Origin: Cytophagales bacterium
GTDB lineage: Bacteria > Bacteroidota > Bacteroidia > Cytophagales > Microscillaceae
NCBI GenBank assembly: GCA_013298075.1
Contig: JAAFJG010000024.1
Span: 1 to 61,155, forward strand
Direction: 5' to 3'
DNA: 61,155 bases
The translations under genes were made by a program, and so were the position numbers. Of this stretch, positions 16,781-26,500 are shown one piece after another. Below the pieces are notes generated by a model. That model had not been told where the DNA came from. It did not search any database and saw nothing but the letters and a program-made list of their open reading frames with translations. How positions within the stretch are numbered: position 1 is the stretch's first letter; every line of letters begins with the position of its first letter.

Positions 16781-18088
16781 TTATCCAATATATTTTTTAT
16801 ACGTTTCTAAACATCTATTGCGTGCAAAAGTATGCTCAACTATTGGTTTTGGATAGTTAAAACTACTCAATTCAGGAATCCATTTTTTAATATAAATAAG
16901 TTGTTTATCAAATTTTTCAGCTTGCGCAGTAGGATTAAAAATTCTAAAATAAGGAACAGCATCACAACCCGAACTTGCTGCCCATTGCCAACCACCATTA
17001 TTAGCAGATTTATCAAAATCTAATAATTTTTCTGCAAAATAAGCCTCGCCCCAACGCCAATCAATCAATAAATGTTTTGTCAAAAAACTTGCCACTATCA
17101 TACGCACACGATTGTGCATATAGCCTGTGGCGTTCAATTCACGCATTCCAGCGTCCACAATAGGATAACCTGTTTGTCCTTGACACCATTTTTCAAATTC
17201 TATTTTATCATTTCTCCATTCTATTTTATCATAATTAGGTTTGAAAGAATTATTGGCAACGTGTGGAAAATTAGACAAAACCATCATATAAAAATCTCTC
17301 CAAATCAATTCATTTAAAAAACCTGCATTGTGTTTTTGGGCAATTTTTGCTAATTTTCGAATACTAATCGTACCAAAACGCAAATGAATACCTAAATAAG
17401 TTGTGCCTTTGATGGCGGGAAAATTACGTTGTTCTTCGTATTTTTCTATGATATTCAAATCAAATTTATCCAACGGAAAGTCGACTGAAATAGGTTTGAA
17501 ATTCATTTGTTCCAAGGAAATAAGTTCCTTATTTAGAAATTTTTGTTTATCTAAAAAATGTTCAAAATATTTTTCTGTCGGATAAGATTTTAAATAATAA
17601 TCATTTAATTTTGCTTTCCATTTTCTCGAATAAGGCGTATAAACGCTATAAGGTTTTTTAGCATCAGTTAAAATTTCTTGTTTTTCGAAAATAACATGGT
17701 CTTTGAATGTCAATAATTCAATATTTTTGGTGGCTAAAAAACGTTGTATCGAAGCATCTCTTTCTATGCCATAAGATTCGTAATCATGATTGGTAAAAAC
17801 TTTCTCGAGGTGATAATTTTGTGTTAATTGCTCAAAAATTTCTATTGGCTTTCCATAATAAACCGCTATATCGCTCTTCAATTCATTGAGTTTTTTTTTG
17901 AGATGTTGAATAGTTTGATAAATAAAATTAACTCTTTTGTCTTGTCTATCATTCAAAATGTCAATAATATCAGCATCAAAAATAAAAATAGGTACTACAT
18001 TTTTGCTATTTTTTAAGGCGTGATATAAGCCTGCATTGTCTTCTAATCGTAAATCTCTACGAAACCAAAAAATATTTGTTGTATTCAT
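16781..18088 (-). CDS. phrB: Deoxyribodipyrimidine photolyase
   Basis: A 435-residue cytoplasmic flavoprotein of the class I CPD photolyase/cryptochrome family, which splits UV-induced pyrimidine dimers using blue light. The N-terminal antenna-binding domain begins IFWFRRDLRLEDNAGL. The C-terminal FAD domain has the hallmark segments ELIWRDFYMMVL, TGYMHNRVRMIVASFLTK and DWRWGEAYFA. NNGGWQWAASSGCDAVPYFR holds the tryptophans used in electron transfer. Length is slightly short of the E. coli enzyme but all key regions are present. It diverges from the SpoU-type gene across a 101-base region. Confidence 0.95.
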   Translation of the reverse strand: MNTTNIFWFRRDLRLEDNAGLYHALKNSKNVVPIFIFDADIIDILNDRQDKRVNFIYQTIQHLKKKLNELKSDIAVYYGKPIEIFEQLTQNYHLEKVFTNHDYESYGIERDASIQRFLATKNIELLTFKDHVIFEKQEILTDAKKPYSVYTPYSRKWKAKLNDYYLKSYPTEKYFEHFLDKQKFLNKELISLEQMNFKPISVDFPLDKFDLNIIEKYEEQRNFPAIKGTTYLGIHLRFGTISIRKLAKIAQKHNAGFLNELIWRDFYMMVLSNFPHVANNSFKPNYDKIEWRNDKIEFEKWCQGQTGYPIVDAGMRELNATGYMHNRVRMIVASFLTKHLLIDWRWGEAYFAEKLLDFDKSANNGGWQWAASSGCDAVPYFRIFNPTAQAEKFDKQLIYIKKWIPELSSFNYPKPIVEHTFARNRCLETYKKYIG

Positions 18089-18157
18089 ATTCTAAAAATC
18101 AAAAAAACAAGGAAAATGTTTTGATTAACAAATATTTTTTTTCTAATAAATTTCGTT

Positions 18158-18165
18158 TACATTTG
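18158..18165 (+). promoter_or_regulatory. -7 box of the SpoU-type gene
   Basis: TACATTTG 24 bases before the ATG at 18190. TTTT replaces the usual TTTG 19 bases upstream, so only the -7 half is strong. Confidence 0.4.
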
Positions 18166-18189
18166 TAATCAAAATAAAAAATTGAAAAA

Positions 18190-18714
18190 ATGCGTAAACT
18201 AAAATTAGATGAATTAGGGCGATTGAGTGTGGAAGAATTTAAAAATATTGATAAAAATAATTTTATAGTTATTTTGGATAATATCAGAAGTATGATGAAT
18301 GTAGGCTCAGCCTTTCGTATTTGTGATGCGTTTAATGCCGAAAAAATATACCTCGTAGGCATCACAGGTACTCCTCCACATCGAGAAATTCAGAAAACTG
18401 CTTTGGGTGCAACCGAAACTGTGGCTTGGGAATATGTAGAAAATATATTGGTTTTGATAGAAAAATTAAAACAACAAAATTATGAAATTTTGGCAGTAGA
18501 ACAAACTGATAATAGTGTGTTTTTACCTCAATTCAAACCAACATCTGACCAAAAATATGCTTTTATTTTTGGCAATGAAGTAGAAGGAGTGTCAACAGAA
18601 GCCATCAAAGAAGTATCAAATTGCCTCGAAATTCCACAATTTGGCACTAAACATTCGCTCAATGTTTCGGTCAGTATTGGCATTGTGATTTGGGATTATT
18701 TAACTAAAATATAA
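18190..18714 (+). CDS. SpoU/TrmH-family RNA 2'-O-methyltransferase
   Basis: A 174-residue cytoplasmic SPOUT enzyme, short because it has no N-terminal RNA-binding extension. The three family motifs are visible: motif 1 SMMNVGSAFRICDA (Asn and Arg), motif 2 FIFGNEVEGVS, and motif 3 PQFGTKHSLNVSVSIGIVIW, the knotted SAM site. It methylates a ribose 2'-hydroxyl in tRNA or rRNA. The target (for example tRNA G18) cannot be assigned from sequence. It is followed by a hairpin at 18723-18748. Confidence 0.92.
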   Translation: MRKLKLDELGRLSVEEFKNIDKNNFIVILDNIRSMMNVGSAFRICDAFNAEKIYLVGITGTPPHREIQKTALGATETVAWEYVENILVLIEKLKQQNYEILAVEQTDNSVFLPQFKPTSDQKYAFIFGNEVEGVSTEAIKEVSNCLEIPQFGTKHSLNVSVSIGIVIWDYLTKI

Positions 18715-18722
18715 AAAAAATA

Positions 18723-18748
18723 AATGGTTTTCTCGAAAGAAAGCCATT
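18723..18748 (+). terminator. Hairpin after the SpoU-type gene
   Basis: AATGGTTTTC (18723-18732) pairs with GAAAGCCATT (18739-18748), with one G-T pair. The following T run is weak. Confidence 0.5.
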
Positions 18749-18749
18749 G

Positions 18750-19072
18750 ATAAAATTTTATTCAAAATCTAAAATAAAACGTCAAAAAAATATAATATTT
18801 CAAATTTATATCAGGTAATATATCTTTTAATTGCCCTTTGTTCCTGCTAAGTGTAAAAAAGATAATGACAGAGAAAGAGGTAAAAAATTAACAAAAAGAA
18901 TGAAACAAAAAGTACTCAAAAAGTTAAAAAAGATAGAGAAAAATCAAAAAAATGAATAACAACTAGAAAAATATTTGTACAAAATAAAAAATGACTACCT
19001 CTAACGAAAGTCAAAACTAAAGTCTTGTCCAAAGTCTAAATAATGTTTCAATCTTTGAATAATGAAAAAAAA
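18750..19072. other. Gene-free interval between convergent genes
   Basis: There is no convincing gene. A Lys-rich open frame without ATG (18831-18959, plus) and a short minus-strand frame (about 19001-19060, ending GQDFSFDFR) could be remnants but are too short to assign. Confidence 0.5.
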
Positions 19073-19107
19073 CAAAAAAATGGCTTTTCGTAAAAAAAGC
19101 CATTTTT
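19073..19107 (-). terminator. Terminator of the Asn-rich DUF4476 gene
   Basis: AAATGGCTTTT pairs with AAAAGCCATTT around a short loop, with a T run on the minus-strand side. It starts 26 bases past the stop at 19133. Confidence 0.8.
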
Positions 19108-19132
19108 AAATAGGATGTTAAAAACTTAAAAT

Positions 19133-20155
19133 TTATTTTCCTTCTACATATTCAGTCAATTCTTTTACACTCAAATCAAAAGAAAAAGATTCGTTTAATT
19201 CATAATAATTATTTTTATTTTGACAATAATTATGAGCAAATTTAGCATAGTCTAATTTTGTTTTTTCAAAACTTAATTCTTTCATAACTGTTTTTATTTG
19301 ATCCACAGAAAGACAATTTACTTTTGTGAATTGTTTTGCCACGCTCATTTTAGTGTCTTCAAAAGATTGACTTTTTAAAGATTTTAATGCCTTTGAAAAA
19401 TCAGCATTATTCATTGGAGATTGACAATTATTTGTGTTAGTGTTTTGGTTATTATTATTTTGATTGTTTTGGTTATTGTTGTTTTGATTGTTTTGGTTAT
19501 TATTCCAAGTACCATTTTCAAATGGGTCACTATTAGGCACAACAATTTTTGTATTTATGCCACCGGGCAAATTCATTTCAACGCCATTTTCACCTGTTTT
19601 TACTTCGGTTTTTATACCATTTATATCAATAGAAAATTTTTCGTCTTCGTTGATTTTTGTATTTTGATTGTTATTATTTTGATTGTTATTATTGTTTTGG
19701 TTATTTTGATTGTTGTTATTTTGGTTATTATTGTTTACTTGTGAATTATTTGATACTTTATTATCAACAGGTTGATTACTCACATTTTCATCATTTTCTA
19801 AGGCTAAACCTGCATCTTGCGGAGCAGAAAACAATCTTACTACATAATTTCCACGTCTGTTTTTACGCACACGATACACGACTTCACCTTTGCTGGAAGT
19901 ATAGACAGATTTTGTAATTTCGGGTAATTGTTGATTTTCGAAAATAATTTTTGTTTTCCAATAACTATTTGTATTTGTTGGAATTTTAACATTAGAAGCT
20001 GATTTTGTATTTTTTCTTTCTCCATTCACAGAAACCCAAAACCTTACACCATCATCTGCAAAAATGGTGAGTGTTCCCTCATTATTTTGATTATTATTTT
20101 GTGCAAAAATGTTTGCCTGTAAGCAAAAAAATAAAATAAATATTAACTTTTTCAT
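19133..20155 (-). CDS. Secreted Asn/Gln-rich protein with C-terminal DUF4476 domain
   Basis: A 340-residue exported protein with signal peptide MKKLIFILFFCLQANIFAQ. Residues 25-110 form a domain (LTIFADDGVRFWVSVNGER) shared with the gene just upstream at 20188-20589. Two low-complexity tracts of Asn and Gln (encoded at about 19665-19740 and 19430-19500) flank a short conserved stretch. The last 95 residues are a DUF4476 domain (DADF-like start ADFSKALKSLKSQSFEDTKM, LSVDQIKTVMKELSFEKTKL, two Cys). Function unknown; DUF4476 proteins are Bacteroidota secreted proteins. The Asn tracts are probably a flexible spacer. Confidence 0.85.
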   Translation of the reverse strand: MKKLIFILFFCLQANIFAQNNNQNNEGTLTIFADDGVRFWVSVNGERKNTKSASNVKIPTNTNSYWKTKIIFENQQLPEITKSVYTSSKGEVVYRVRKNRRGNYVVRLFSAPQDAGLALENDENVSNQPVDNKVSNNSQVNNNNQNNNNQNNQNNNNNQNNNNQNTKINEDEKFSIDINGIKTEVKTGENGVEMNLPGGINTKIVVPNSDPFENGTWNNNQNNQNNNNQNNQNNNNQNTNTNNCQSPMNNADFSKALKSLKSQSFEDTKMSVAKQFTKVNCLSVDQIKTVMKELSFEKTKLDYAKFAHNYCQNKNNYYELNESFSFDLSVKELTEYVEGK

Positions 20156-20187
20156 ATTTTTTTTTGTTTTTAAATTTTAAAATATTT

Positions 20188-20589
20188 TTACCGATTCGTA
20201 GGCAATCTCAACCGATTATTTTTAAGTATCTCTGAAAATAACCTTTGTGGTACGCCATAAGCCCTTATTTTATATTCTCCTCGTTTTTTTTTGATAATAT
20301 AGGTTTGCTCTTTATCACTTCCAATTCTATATCCCTCGTGAATTATATCAGGAATAGATTGATTTTCAAAAGTCGCAGTGATATTCCAGGCTTCTCCTGT
20401 AATATTTTGGGCTACCACGCGTGCTGCTGCTTGTTCATTTATTTTTTGTCCATTGATAATCAACCAAAAACGTTCTCCTTTATGACTAAAAATGACTAAA
20501 TTAGTCCTTACTTGGCTTTGTGTGATTTGAATTGAAAAATAAAATAAACAAACGATACACAGAAAAAATTTTGAGTTATTCGATAACAT
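20188..20589 (-). CDS. Secreted paralogue of the DUF4476 protein's N-terminal domain
   Basis: A 133-residue protein starting MLSNNSKFFLCIVCLFYFSI, a signal peptide cleaved near TQSQ. An ATG 12 codons upstream (20625) is also possible but would bury the signal sequence. The mature part aligns with residues 25-110 of the next gene (LVIFSHKGERFWLIINGQKI, FENQSIPDI, YIIKKKRGEYKIRAYGVPQ), so one domain has been duplicated and the second copy fused to an Asn-rich linker and DUF4476. It lies between mutB (54 bases upstream) and the DUF4476 gene (32 bases downstream), perhaps in one operon. Confidence 0.75.
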   Translation of the reverse strand: MLSNNSKFFLCIVCLFYFSIQITQSQVRTNLVIFSHKGERFWLIINGQKINEQAAARVVAQNITGEAWNITATFENQSIPDIIHEGYRIGSDKEQTYIIKKKRGEYKIRAYGVPQRLFSEILKNNRLRLPTNR

Positions 20590-20643
20590 ATTCAACCGAT
20601 TTTTATTATTTACTTGTTTTATCATAAATTGTTACAAGTTTTT

Positions 20644-22767
20644 TTATATTTTTAATAATTTTTCTAAAATATTTTGAGCAGCAATAGAAATCACGGTTCC
20701 AGGTCCGAAAACGCCTACTGCTCCTGCCTCATATAAAAATTGATAATCTTGTGGCGGAATTACACCTCCCACTATTACCAAAATATCTTCACGCCCTAAT
20801 TTTTTTAATTCTTTGATAAGTTCAGGCACCAAAGTTTTGTGTCCTGCAGCCAAAGAAGATGCCCCAATAATATGCACATCATTTTCAGTTGCTTGCAAAG
20901 CCACTTCTTCGGGAGTTTGGAAAAGCGGTCCTATATCTACATCAAAACCCAAATCAGCAAAACTTGTAGCAATGATTTTCGCACCTCTATCGTGTCCATC
21001 TTGCCCCATTTTTGCAACCAAAATTCGAGGTCTTCTTCCTTCTAATTGCGTAAATTCGTCTGCTTTTTTTCTTGCTAATGCAAAATTTTCATCATCAGAA
21101 ACCTCTGCAGAATAGACACCAGAAATGGCTCTAATGGTTGCTTTGTATCGTCCAAAAGATTTTTCCATTGCATCAGAAATCTCGCCCAAAGTCGCTCTTT
21201 CTTTTGCTGCTTCGATGGCTAAAGCTAATAAATTCCCTGTTTTATTTTCGGCTGCTTGCGTAATATTTTCTAAACAAATTTTTACTTTTTCGTTGTTTCG
21301 CGTGCTTTTGATATGCTTTAATCGTTCAATTTGTGCATTTCTAACGGCTGTATTATCAATTTCTAACAATTCAATTTCTTGTTCTGAATCTGGTTTGAAA
21401 CGATTGACTCCCACTACAACATCTTTTCCTGCATCAATTCGCGCTTGTTTTTTGGCGGCTGCTTCTTCTATTTTCATTTTTGGTAGACCTGTTTCGATGG
21501 CTTTTGCCATTCCTCCCAATTCTTCCACTTCTTCTATCAACTTCCACGCTTTTTTGACCAAATCATTCGTTAGTTTTTCTACAAAATAAGAACCTCCCCA
21601 AGGATCAACTACTTTTGTGATATACGTTTCTTCTTGTAAATATAATTGTGTATTTCGAGCAATTCGAGCCGAAAAATCAGTAGGCAAAGCCATTGCTTCG
21701 TCCAGTGAATTAGTATGTAAAGATTGTGTATGTCCCAACACTGCAGAAATTGCCTCAATGCAAGTTCGCCCTACATTATTAAACACATCTTGAGCGGTCA
21801 ACGAATAACCAGACGTTTGGCAATGTGTACGCAAAGCCATCGAAATTTCTTTTTTAGGATTAAATTGTTTGACTAATTTTGCCCAAAGCAACCTTCCTGC
21901 ACGCATTTTGGCAATTTCCATAAATGGATTCATACCAATTGCCCAAAAAAATGATAAACGCGGTGCAAAATCATCAATATCTAAACCTACTTTCAAACCT
22001 CTTCGAATATATTCGAGTCCATCTGCCAATGTATAAGCTAATTCTAAATCTGCAGTCGCACCTGCCTCGTGCATGTGATAACCCGAAATAGAAATAGAAT
22101 TGAATTTAGGCATATTTTTAGAGGTATATTCGAAAATATCACCAATAATTCTCATACTTGATTCAGGTGGATAAATATAGGTATTTCTCACCATAAATTC
22201 TTTTAAAATATCATTTTGAATCGTGCCACTTAGTTTTTCAGGCGTAACACCTTGCTCCAAACCTGCCACAATATAAAACGCCATAATCGGAATAACTGCT
22301 CCATTCATCGTCATCGAAACAGACATTTCATCAAGTGGAATTTTATCAAATAAAATTTTCATATCTTCCACAGAATCAATCGCCACTCCTGCTTTGCCTA
22401 CATCACCCATCACACGCACATTATCCGAGTCATATCCGCGATGTGTAGCCAAATCAAAAGCCACAGAAAGTCCTTTTTGTCCACCTGCTAAATTTCGTCT
22501 ATAAAAAGCATTGGAAGCTTCTGCAGTCGAAAAACCTGCATATTGTCGGACAGTCCAAGGTCTTTGTACGTACATTGTAGCGTAAGGTCCTCTCAAAAAA
22601 GGTGGTTTTCCTGCAATAAAATTAAGATGTTCGACTTCTTTCAAATCTTCTTTGGTGTAAAAAGATTTGATAGCAATACCTTCTGCTGTTTGTGATGTTT
22701 TCAAATCAGGCATCACAACGTTTTGAGATATATTTTCGAAAGAGATATTTGAAAAATCAGGCTTCAT
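20644..22767 (-). CDS. scpA: Methylmalonyl-CoA mutase, large (cobalamin-binding) subunit
   Basis: A 707-residue cytoplasmic enzyme, the usual length for the catalytic subunit (also called mutB). It interconverts methylmalonyl-CoA and succinyl-CoA in propionate metabolism. The N-terminal TIM barrel holds [20 protein letters not shown] and the CoA/radical region [19 protein letters not shown]. The C-terminal B12 domain has the cobalamin-ligating DGHDRG (about residue 590) plus GGVIPPQDY. The small subunit mutA is not in the window. A -7 box (TACTTTTG) lies at 22812-22819, about 45 bases upstream. Confidence 0.96.
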   Translation of the reverse strand: MKPDFSNISFENISQNVVMPDLKTSQTAEGIAIKSFYTKEDLKEVEHLNFIAGKPPFLRGPYATMYVQRPWTVRQYAGFSTAEASNAFYRRNLAGGQKGLSVAFDLATHRGYDSDNVRVMGDVGKAGVAIDSVEDMKILFDKIPLDEMSVSMTMNGAVIPIMAFYIVAGLEQGVTPEKLSGTIQNDILKEFMVRNTYIYPPESSMRIIGDIFEYTSKNMPKFNSISISGYHMHEAGATADLELAYTLADGLEYIRRGLKVGLDIDDFAPRLSFFWAIGMNPFMEIAKMRAGRLLWAKLVKQFNPKKEISMALRTHCQTSGYSLTAQDVFNNVGRTCIEAISAVLGHTQSLHTNSLDEAMALPTDFSARIARNTQLYLQEETYITKVVDPWGGSYFVEKLTNDLVKKAWKLIEEVEELGGMAKAIETGLPKMKIEEAAAKKQARIDAGKDVVVGVNRFKPDSEQEIELLEIDNTAVRNAQIERLKHIKSTRNNEKVKICLENITQAAENKTGNLLALAIEAAKERATLGEISDAMEKSFGRYKATIRAISGVYSAEVSDDENFALARKKADEFTQLEGRRPRILVAKMGQDGHDRGAKIIATSFADLGFDVDIGPLFQTPEEVALQATENDVHIIGASSLAAGHKTLVPELIKELKKLGREDILVIVGGVIPPQDYQFLYEAGAVGVFGPGTVISIAAQNILEKLLKI

Positions 22768-22811
22768 TTTATTTGTTTATTTTTGAATAGATTTTTGTTT
22801 GTTTTGATTTG

Positions 22812-22819
22812 CAAAAGTA
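22812..22819 (-). promoter_or_regulatory. -7 box of the methylmalonyl-CoA mutase gene
   Basis: TACTTTTG on the minus strand, 44 bases before the ATG. No clear TTTG at the right spacing. Confidence 0.4.
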
Positions 22820-23034
22820 ATAAGAATTTTTTATTTACTTGCTAAAACTTGTTTTTAAATTTATAAAAATAGAAATCTCAATGATTTGTTTTTGTGGTGT
22901 GTTGTGGTTTTTTTTTATTTTGATAGATTTTTTTTTGGTAGAATGAATAGGTTTATTTTTGAAATCAACTAAAAAAACATTTATTATTTTAGGGCTAAAA
23001 AAAATTATTTTTCCAGAAATATATTTTTATTATT

Positions 23035-23042
23035 TATCTTTG
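23035..23042 (+). promoter_or_regulatory. -7 box of the VapB-like gene
   Basis: TATCTTTG, 41 bases before the ATG at 23084. TTTC at about 21 bases upstream is a weak -33. Confidence 0.4.
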
Positions 23043-23083
23043 CGTTGTGGTAGAAATTAGTATTAAAAACAAAGAAAAATATT

Positions 23084-23236
23084 ATGAAAGATACTTATAA
23101 AACAATTACAATTCTTAATAATGAGGGAGAACCTATCGAGGTAGATGTTCCTATCAAAAAAGTAAAAGGAAATCCTATTGATAAAATTAGAAAAATTATT
23201 CAAAAGTCGGGAGTAAAATTCAAACCTTATGGCTAA
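23084..23236 (+). CDS. Small antitoxin-like protein (VapB position)
   Basis: A 50-residue protein, MKDTYKTITILNNEGEPIEV then DVPIKKVKGNPIDKIRKIIQ and a short tail ending KPYG. Its beta-rich first half and basic, helical second half suit a small antitoxin or its C-terminal part. The next ATG (23229) overlaps its last codons, the typical antitoxin-toxin arrangement, and the downstream frame carries a VapC-like end. It has its own -7 box. No annotation-quality family match can be claimed by eye. Confidence 0.55.
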   Translation: MKDTYKTITILNNEGEPIEVDVPIKKVKGNPIDKIRKIIQKSGVKFKPYG

Positions 23237-23379
23237 ACAAAGACTAAATATTATTTGTGATATTACTTACATCTGCTACTGCCTTGAATAAAAAATTAAG
23301 AGTATTTACTGCTAACATAAAACACTTCAAAGAAATAAAAGGATTGAAATTATATTATCCACCAAATTTTAGTTACTAA
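23229..23379 (+). pseudogene. Internally deleted VapC-like PIN-domain toxin gene
   Basis: The ATG overlaps the antitoxin stop region and begins MAKQRLNIICDI, as PIN toxins do (the next expected word is DTNIW). The frame then stops at 23289. In the +1 frame, from about 23254 to TAA at 23377-23379, the sequence reads LLTSATALNKKLRVFTANIK then HFKEIKGLKLYYPP. This is the usual C-terminal end of a PIN toxin (TAL..L.VFT.N.KHF..I.GL). The central part of the domain, with most acidic catalytic residues, is missing, so a deletion with frame change has left only the two ends. Confidence 0.6.
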
Positions 23380-23514
23380 ATAGAAAATTAAACGACTTTA
23401 AGTATTGTTAAAAAAATAAAAAATTAGTAAATAAAAAACCATTTTGATTTTTTTTTACTAATTTTGCATATCCATCAAAATCGAAAAATAAACGCTTATT
23501 CTTCCTAAAAATTT

Positions 23515-26500
23515 ATGTATTTAATATTTGACACTGAAACCACAGGTTTGCCTAAAAATTATGATGCACCACTTTCTGACGCAGATAATTGGCCTCGTTT
23601 GGTTCAAATTGCTTGGCAATTACACGATAATACAGGTAAACTTATCAACGCAAAAAATTTAATTGTCAAACCAAATGGCTTTGTAATTCCATTTAATACG
23701 GTGATGATTCACGGCGTTACGACCGAAATTGCTTTGGCAGAAGGAAAAGATTTAGCAGAAGTATTAGCAGAATTTACGGCAGATTTAGAAAAAAATCTGT
23801 TGGCAGTGGCGCATAATGCCCCTTTTGATTTGAGTGTAATTGGAGCAGAATATTTGAGATTAGGACAAGAAAATCATTTAGAAAAAGTAAAAATTTATGA
23901 TACACAAAAAGAAACGACCGATTTTGTAGCGATTCCAAGCGGAAAAACAGGAACAAGATTTAAGTTTCCAAAACTTTCAGAACTTTATTTTAAACTTTTT
24001 AATGAAAATTTTGAAGATGCCCATGATGCGGCTTATGACGTAAAAGCAACTGCAAGAGCGTTTTTTGGATTGATTACACAAAAAATAATTTCTCCTTCTG
24101 ATGATACAGCCGTTGAAAATATTATTTATGAACCACCGATTTTAGATGAATCTAATTTTGCCAAAAGAAAATTAATCAATAAAAAAGAAAGAAAAGTAAG
24201 AACAAAAAAAATAGAAGGCGAAACGTTGCCTTTTGTGCATTTGCACGTTCATTCTGAATTTTCTATTTTACAAAGTACCGCAAAAATCAAAGGTATTCTC
24301 AAAAAAGCACAAGAAAAAAATATGTCTGCGGTTGCTTTTACTGATTTAGGCAATTTGCATGGCGCTTTTAATGCTACTAATTATGCCCCAGAATTTGGCG
24401 TAAAAGCAATTATTGGGGCTGAATTATATGTAGCCAAAGAAAGAAAACGATTGCAATTTACAAAAAATGAAAAAGATGAACGTTTTCAAGTTGTTTTATT
24501 AGCAAAAAATAAAGCAGGGTATCAAAATTTATCAAAAATAGTTTCTTTGGGTTATGTAGAAGGTTTATATTCGGGTTTTCCACGCGTAGACAAAGAACTT
24601 ATCAAACAATATAAAGAAAATTTAATTTGTATTTCGGGAAGTTTATCAGGAGAAATTTCGAGATTGATATTGAATGAAGGCGAAGAAAAAGCAGAAAAAG
24701 CGTTGCAATGGTGGTTAGATACATTCGAAGACGATTTTTATTTAGAATTGATTAGGCACGGATTAGAAGCAGAAGATTATGTGAATAATGTTTTGTTAGA
24801 TTTTGCAGATAAATATAACATCAAAGTAATTGCTACCAATGATATTTATTTTTTAGAGAAAAAAGAAAAAGAAGCACACGATATTTTATTAGCGGTCAAA
24901 GATGGCGAAAAAATGTCTACACCTGTGGGTTATGGGCGTGGAAAACGTTATTCTTTGCCTAATGACCAATATTATTTTAAATCAATAGACGAAATGAATG
25001 TCTTATTTGAGGATATTCCAGAGGCTTTGACGAATACAATAGAAATTGCAGATAAGTGTGAAAGTTATAATTTAAAAGAAAAAACAAATATGCCACGTTT
25101 CGAAATGCCCAAAGAATTCGAAACGCAAGATGATTATTTAAGACATTTGACATACGAAGGTGCAAAAACGAGATACGGAAATCCTGTGCCTGATGATGTC
25201 GCACAACGCCTTGATTTTGAATTGAATACGATTAAAAATATGGGTTTTCCCGGTTATTTTTTGATTGTGCAAGATTTTATCAATGAAGGTAAAAAAATGG
25301 GCGTAGTAGTCGGACCTGGGCGTGGTTCTGCGGCTGGCTCTGCGGTGGCGTATTGTGTGGGCATTACTAACATTGACCCGATTTTATATAATCTACTTTT
25401 TGAACGTTTTTTGAATCCAGAGAGGGTTTCTATGCCCGATATTGATATTGATTTTGATGACGAAAGGCGTGGAGATGTGATTAATTATGTTATCAAAAAA
25501 TACGGAAGAAATCAAGTCGCACAAATCATTACGTATGGCACAATGGCTGCGAAAATGGTAATCAAAGATGTAGCACGTGTGATGGAATTAGATTTGTCTA
25601 TTTCGAATCAATTAGCCAAACTTGTTCCCGAAAAAGCAGGTACAAAACTCAAAGATGCCGTTTTAGAAGTTCAAGATTTAAAAGATATTTTGAATGGAGC
25701 AGATTCTTTGAGTAAAAAAGTATTAGTCAATGCGTTGATTTTGGAAGGTTCTGTCCGTAACACAGGTATTCACGCAGCAGGCGTAATCATTGCTCCTGAT
25801 GATATTTTGACTTGTGTGCCTGTTTGCACTGCCAAAGATGCCGATTTGTTTGTAACGCAATTTGATGGAAAAGTAATTGAAGAAGCGGGAATGTTAAAAA
25901 TGGACTTTTTAGGTCTGAAAACATTGACTGTGATTCGAGATTGTTTGAAATTGATTGAATTAAGGACAAAAGAAGTGATTGATATTGATAAAATTTCTTT
26001 TCAAGACGAAAAAACGTATCAATTATATCAAAATGGAGACACAAACGGTACTTTTCAATTTGAGTCCGAAGGTATGCAAATGTATTTAAGGCAATTAAAA
26101 CCGACCAATATTGAAGATTTGATAGCGATGAACTCCTTATATCGCCCAGGTCCGATAGCCTTTATTCCTTTGTATATTGAAAGAAAACACGGGCGAGAAG
26201 CGGTAGAATATGCGCATCCGTTGCTCGAAAAAATCTTAAAAGATACTTTTGGAATTATGGTATATCAAGAGCAAATTATGCAAACCGCTCAACTTTTGGC
26301 AGGTTATTCTTTGGGTGGTGCAGATTTATTGAGACGTGCGATGGGGAAAAAGAAAAAAGAAGAAATGGACAAACAAAGAGATATTTTTGTGAAAGGCTCC
26401 AAAGAAAAAAATGATATTCCTGCTGAAAAAGCCAATGAAATTTTTGATATTATGCAAAAATTTGCAGAATACGGTTTTAATCGTTCTCACTCTGCGGCGT

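Noticed and set aside
18831-18959. Lys-rich frame LPFVPAKCKKDNDRERGKKL.. as a small gene
   Set aside because: It has no ATG and its composition follows an A-rich stretch; it may be a remnant but cannot be supported.
19001-19060. Minus-strand frame ending GQDFSFDFR as a gene tail
   Set aside because: It reads like protein but is only about 20 codons long and overlaps a terminator arm upstream.
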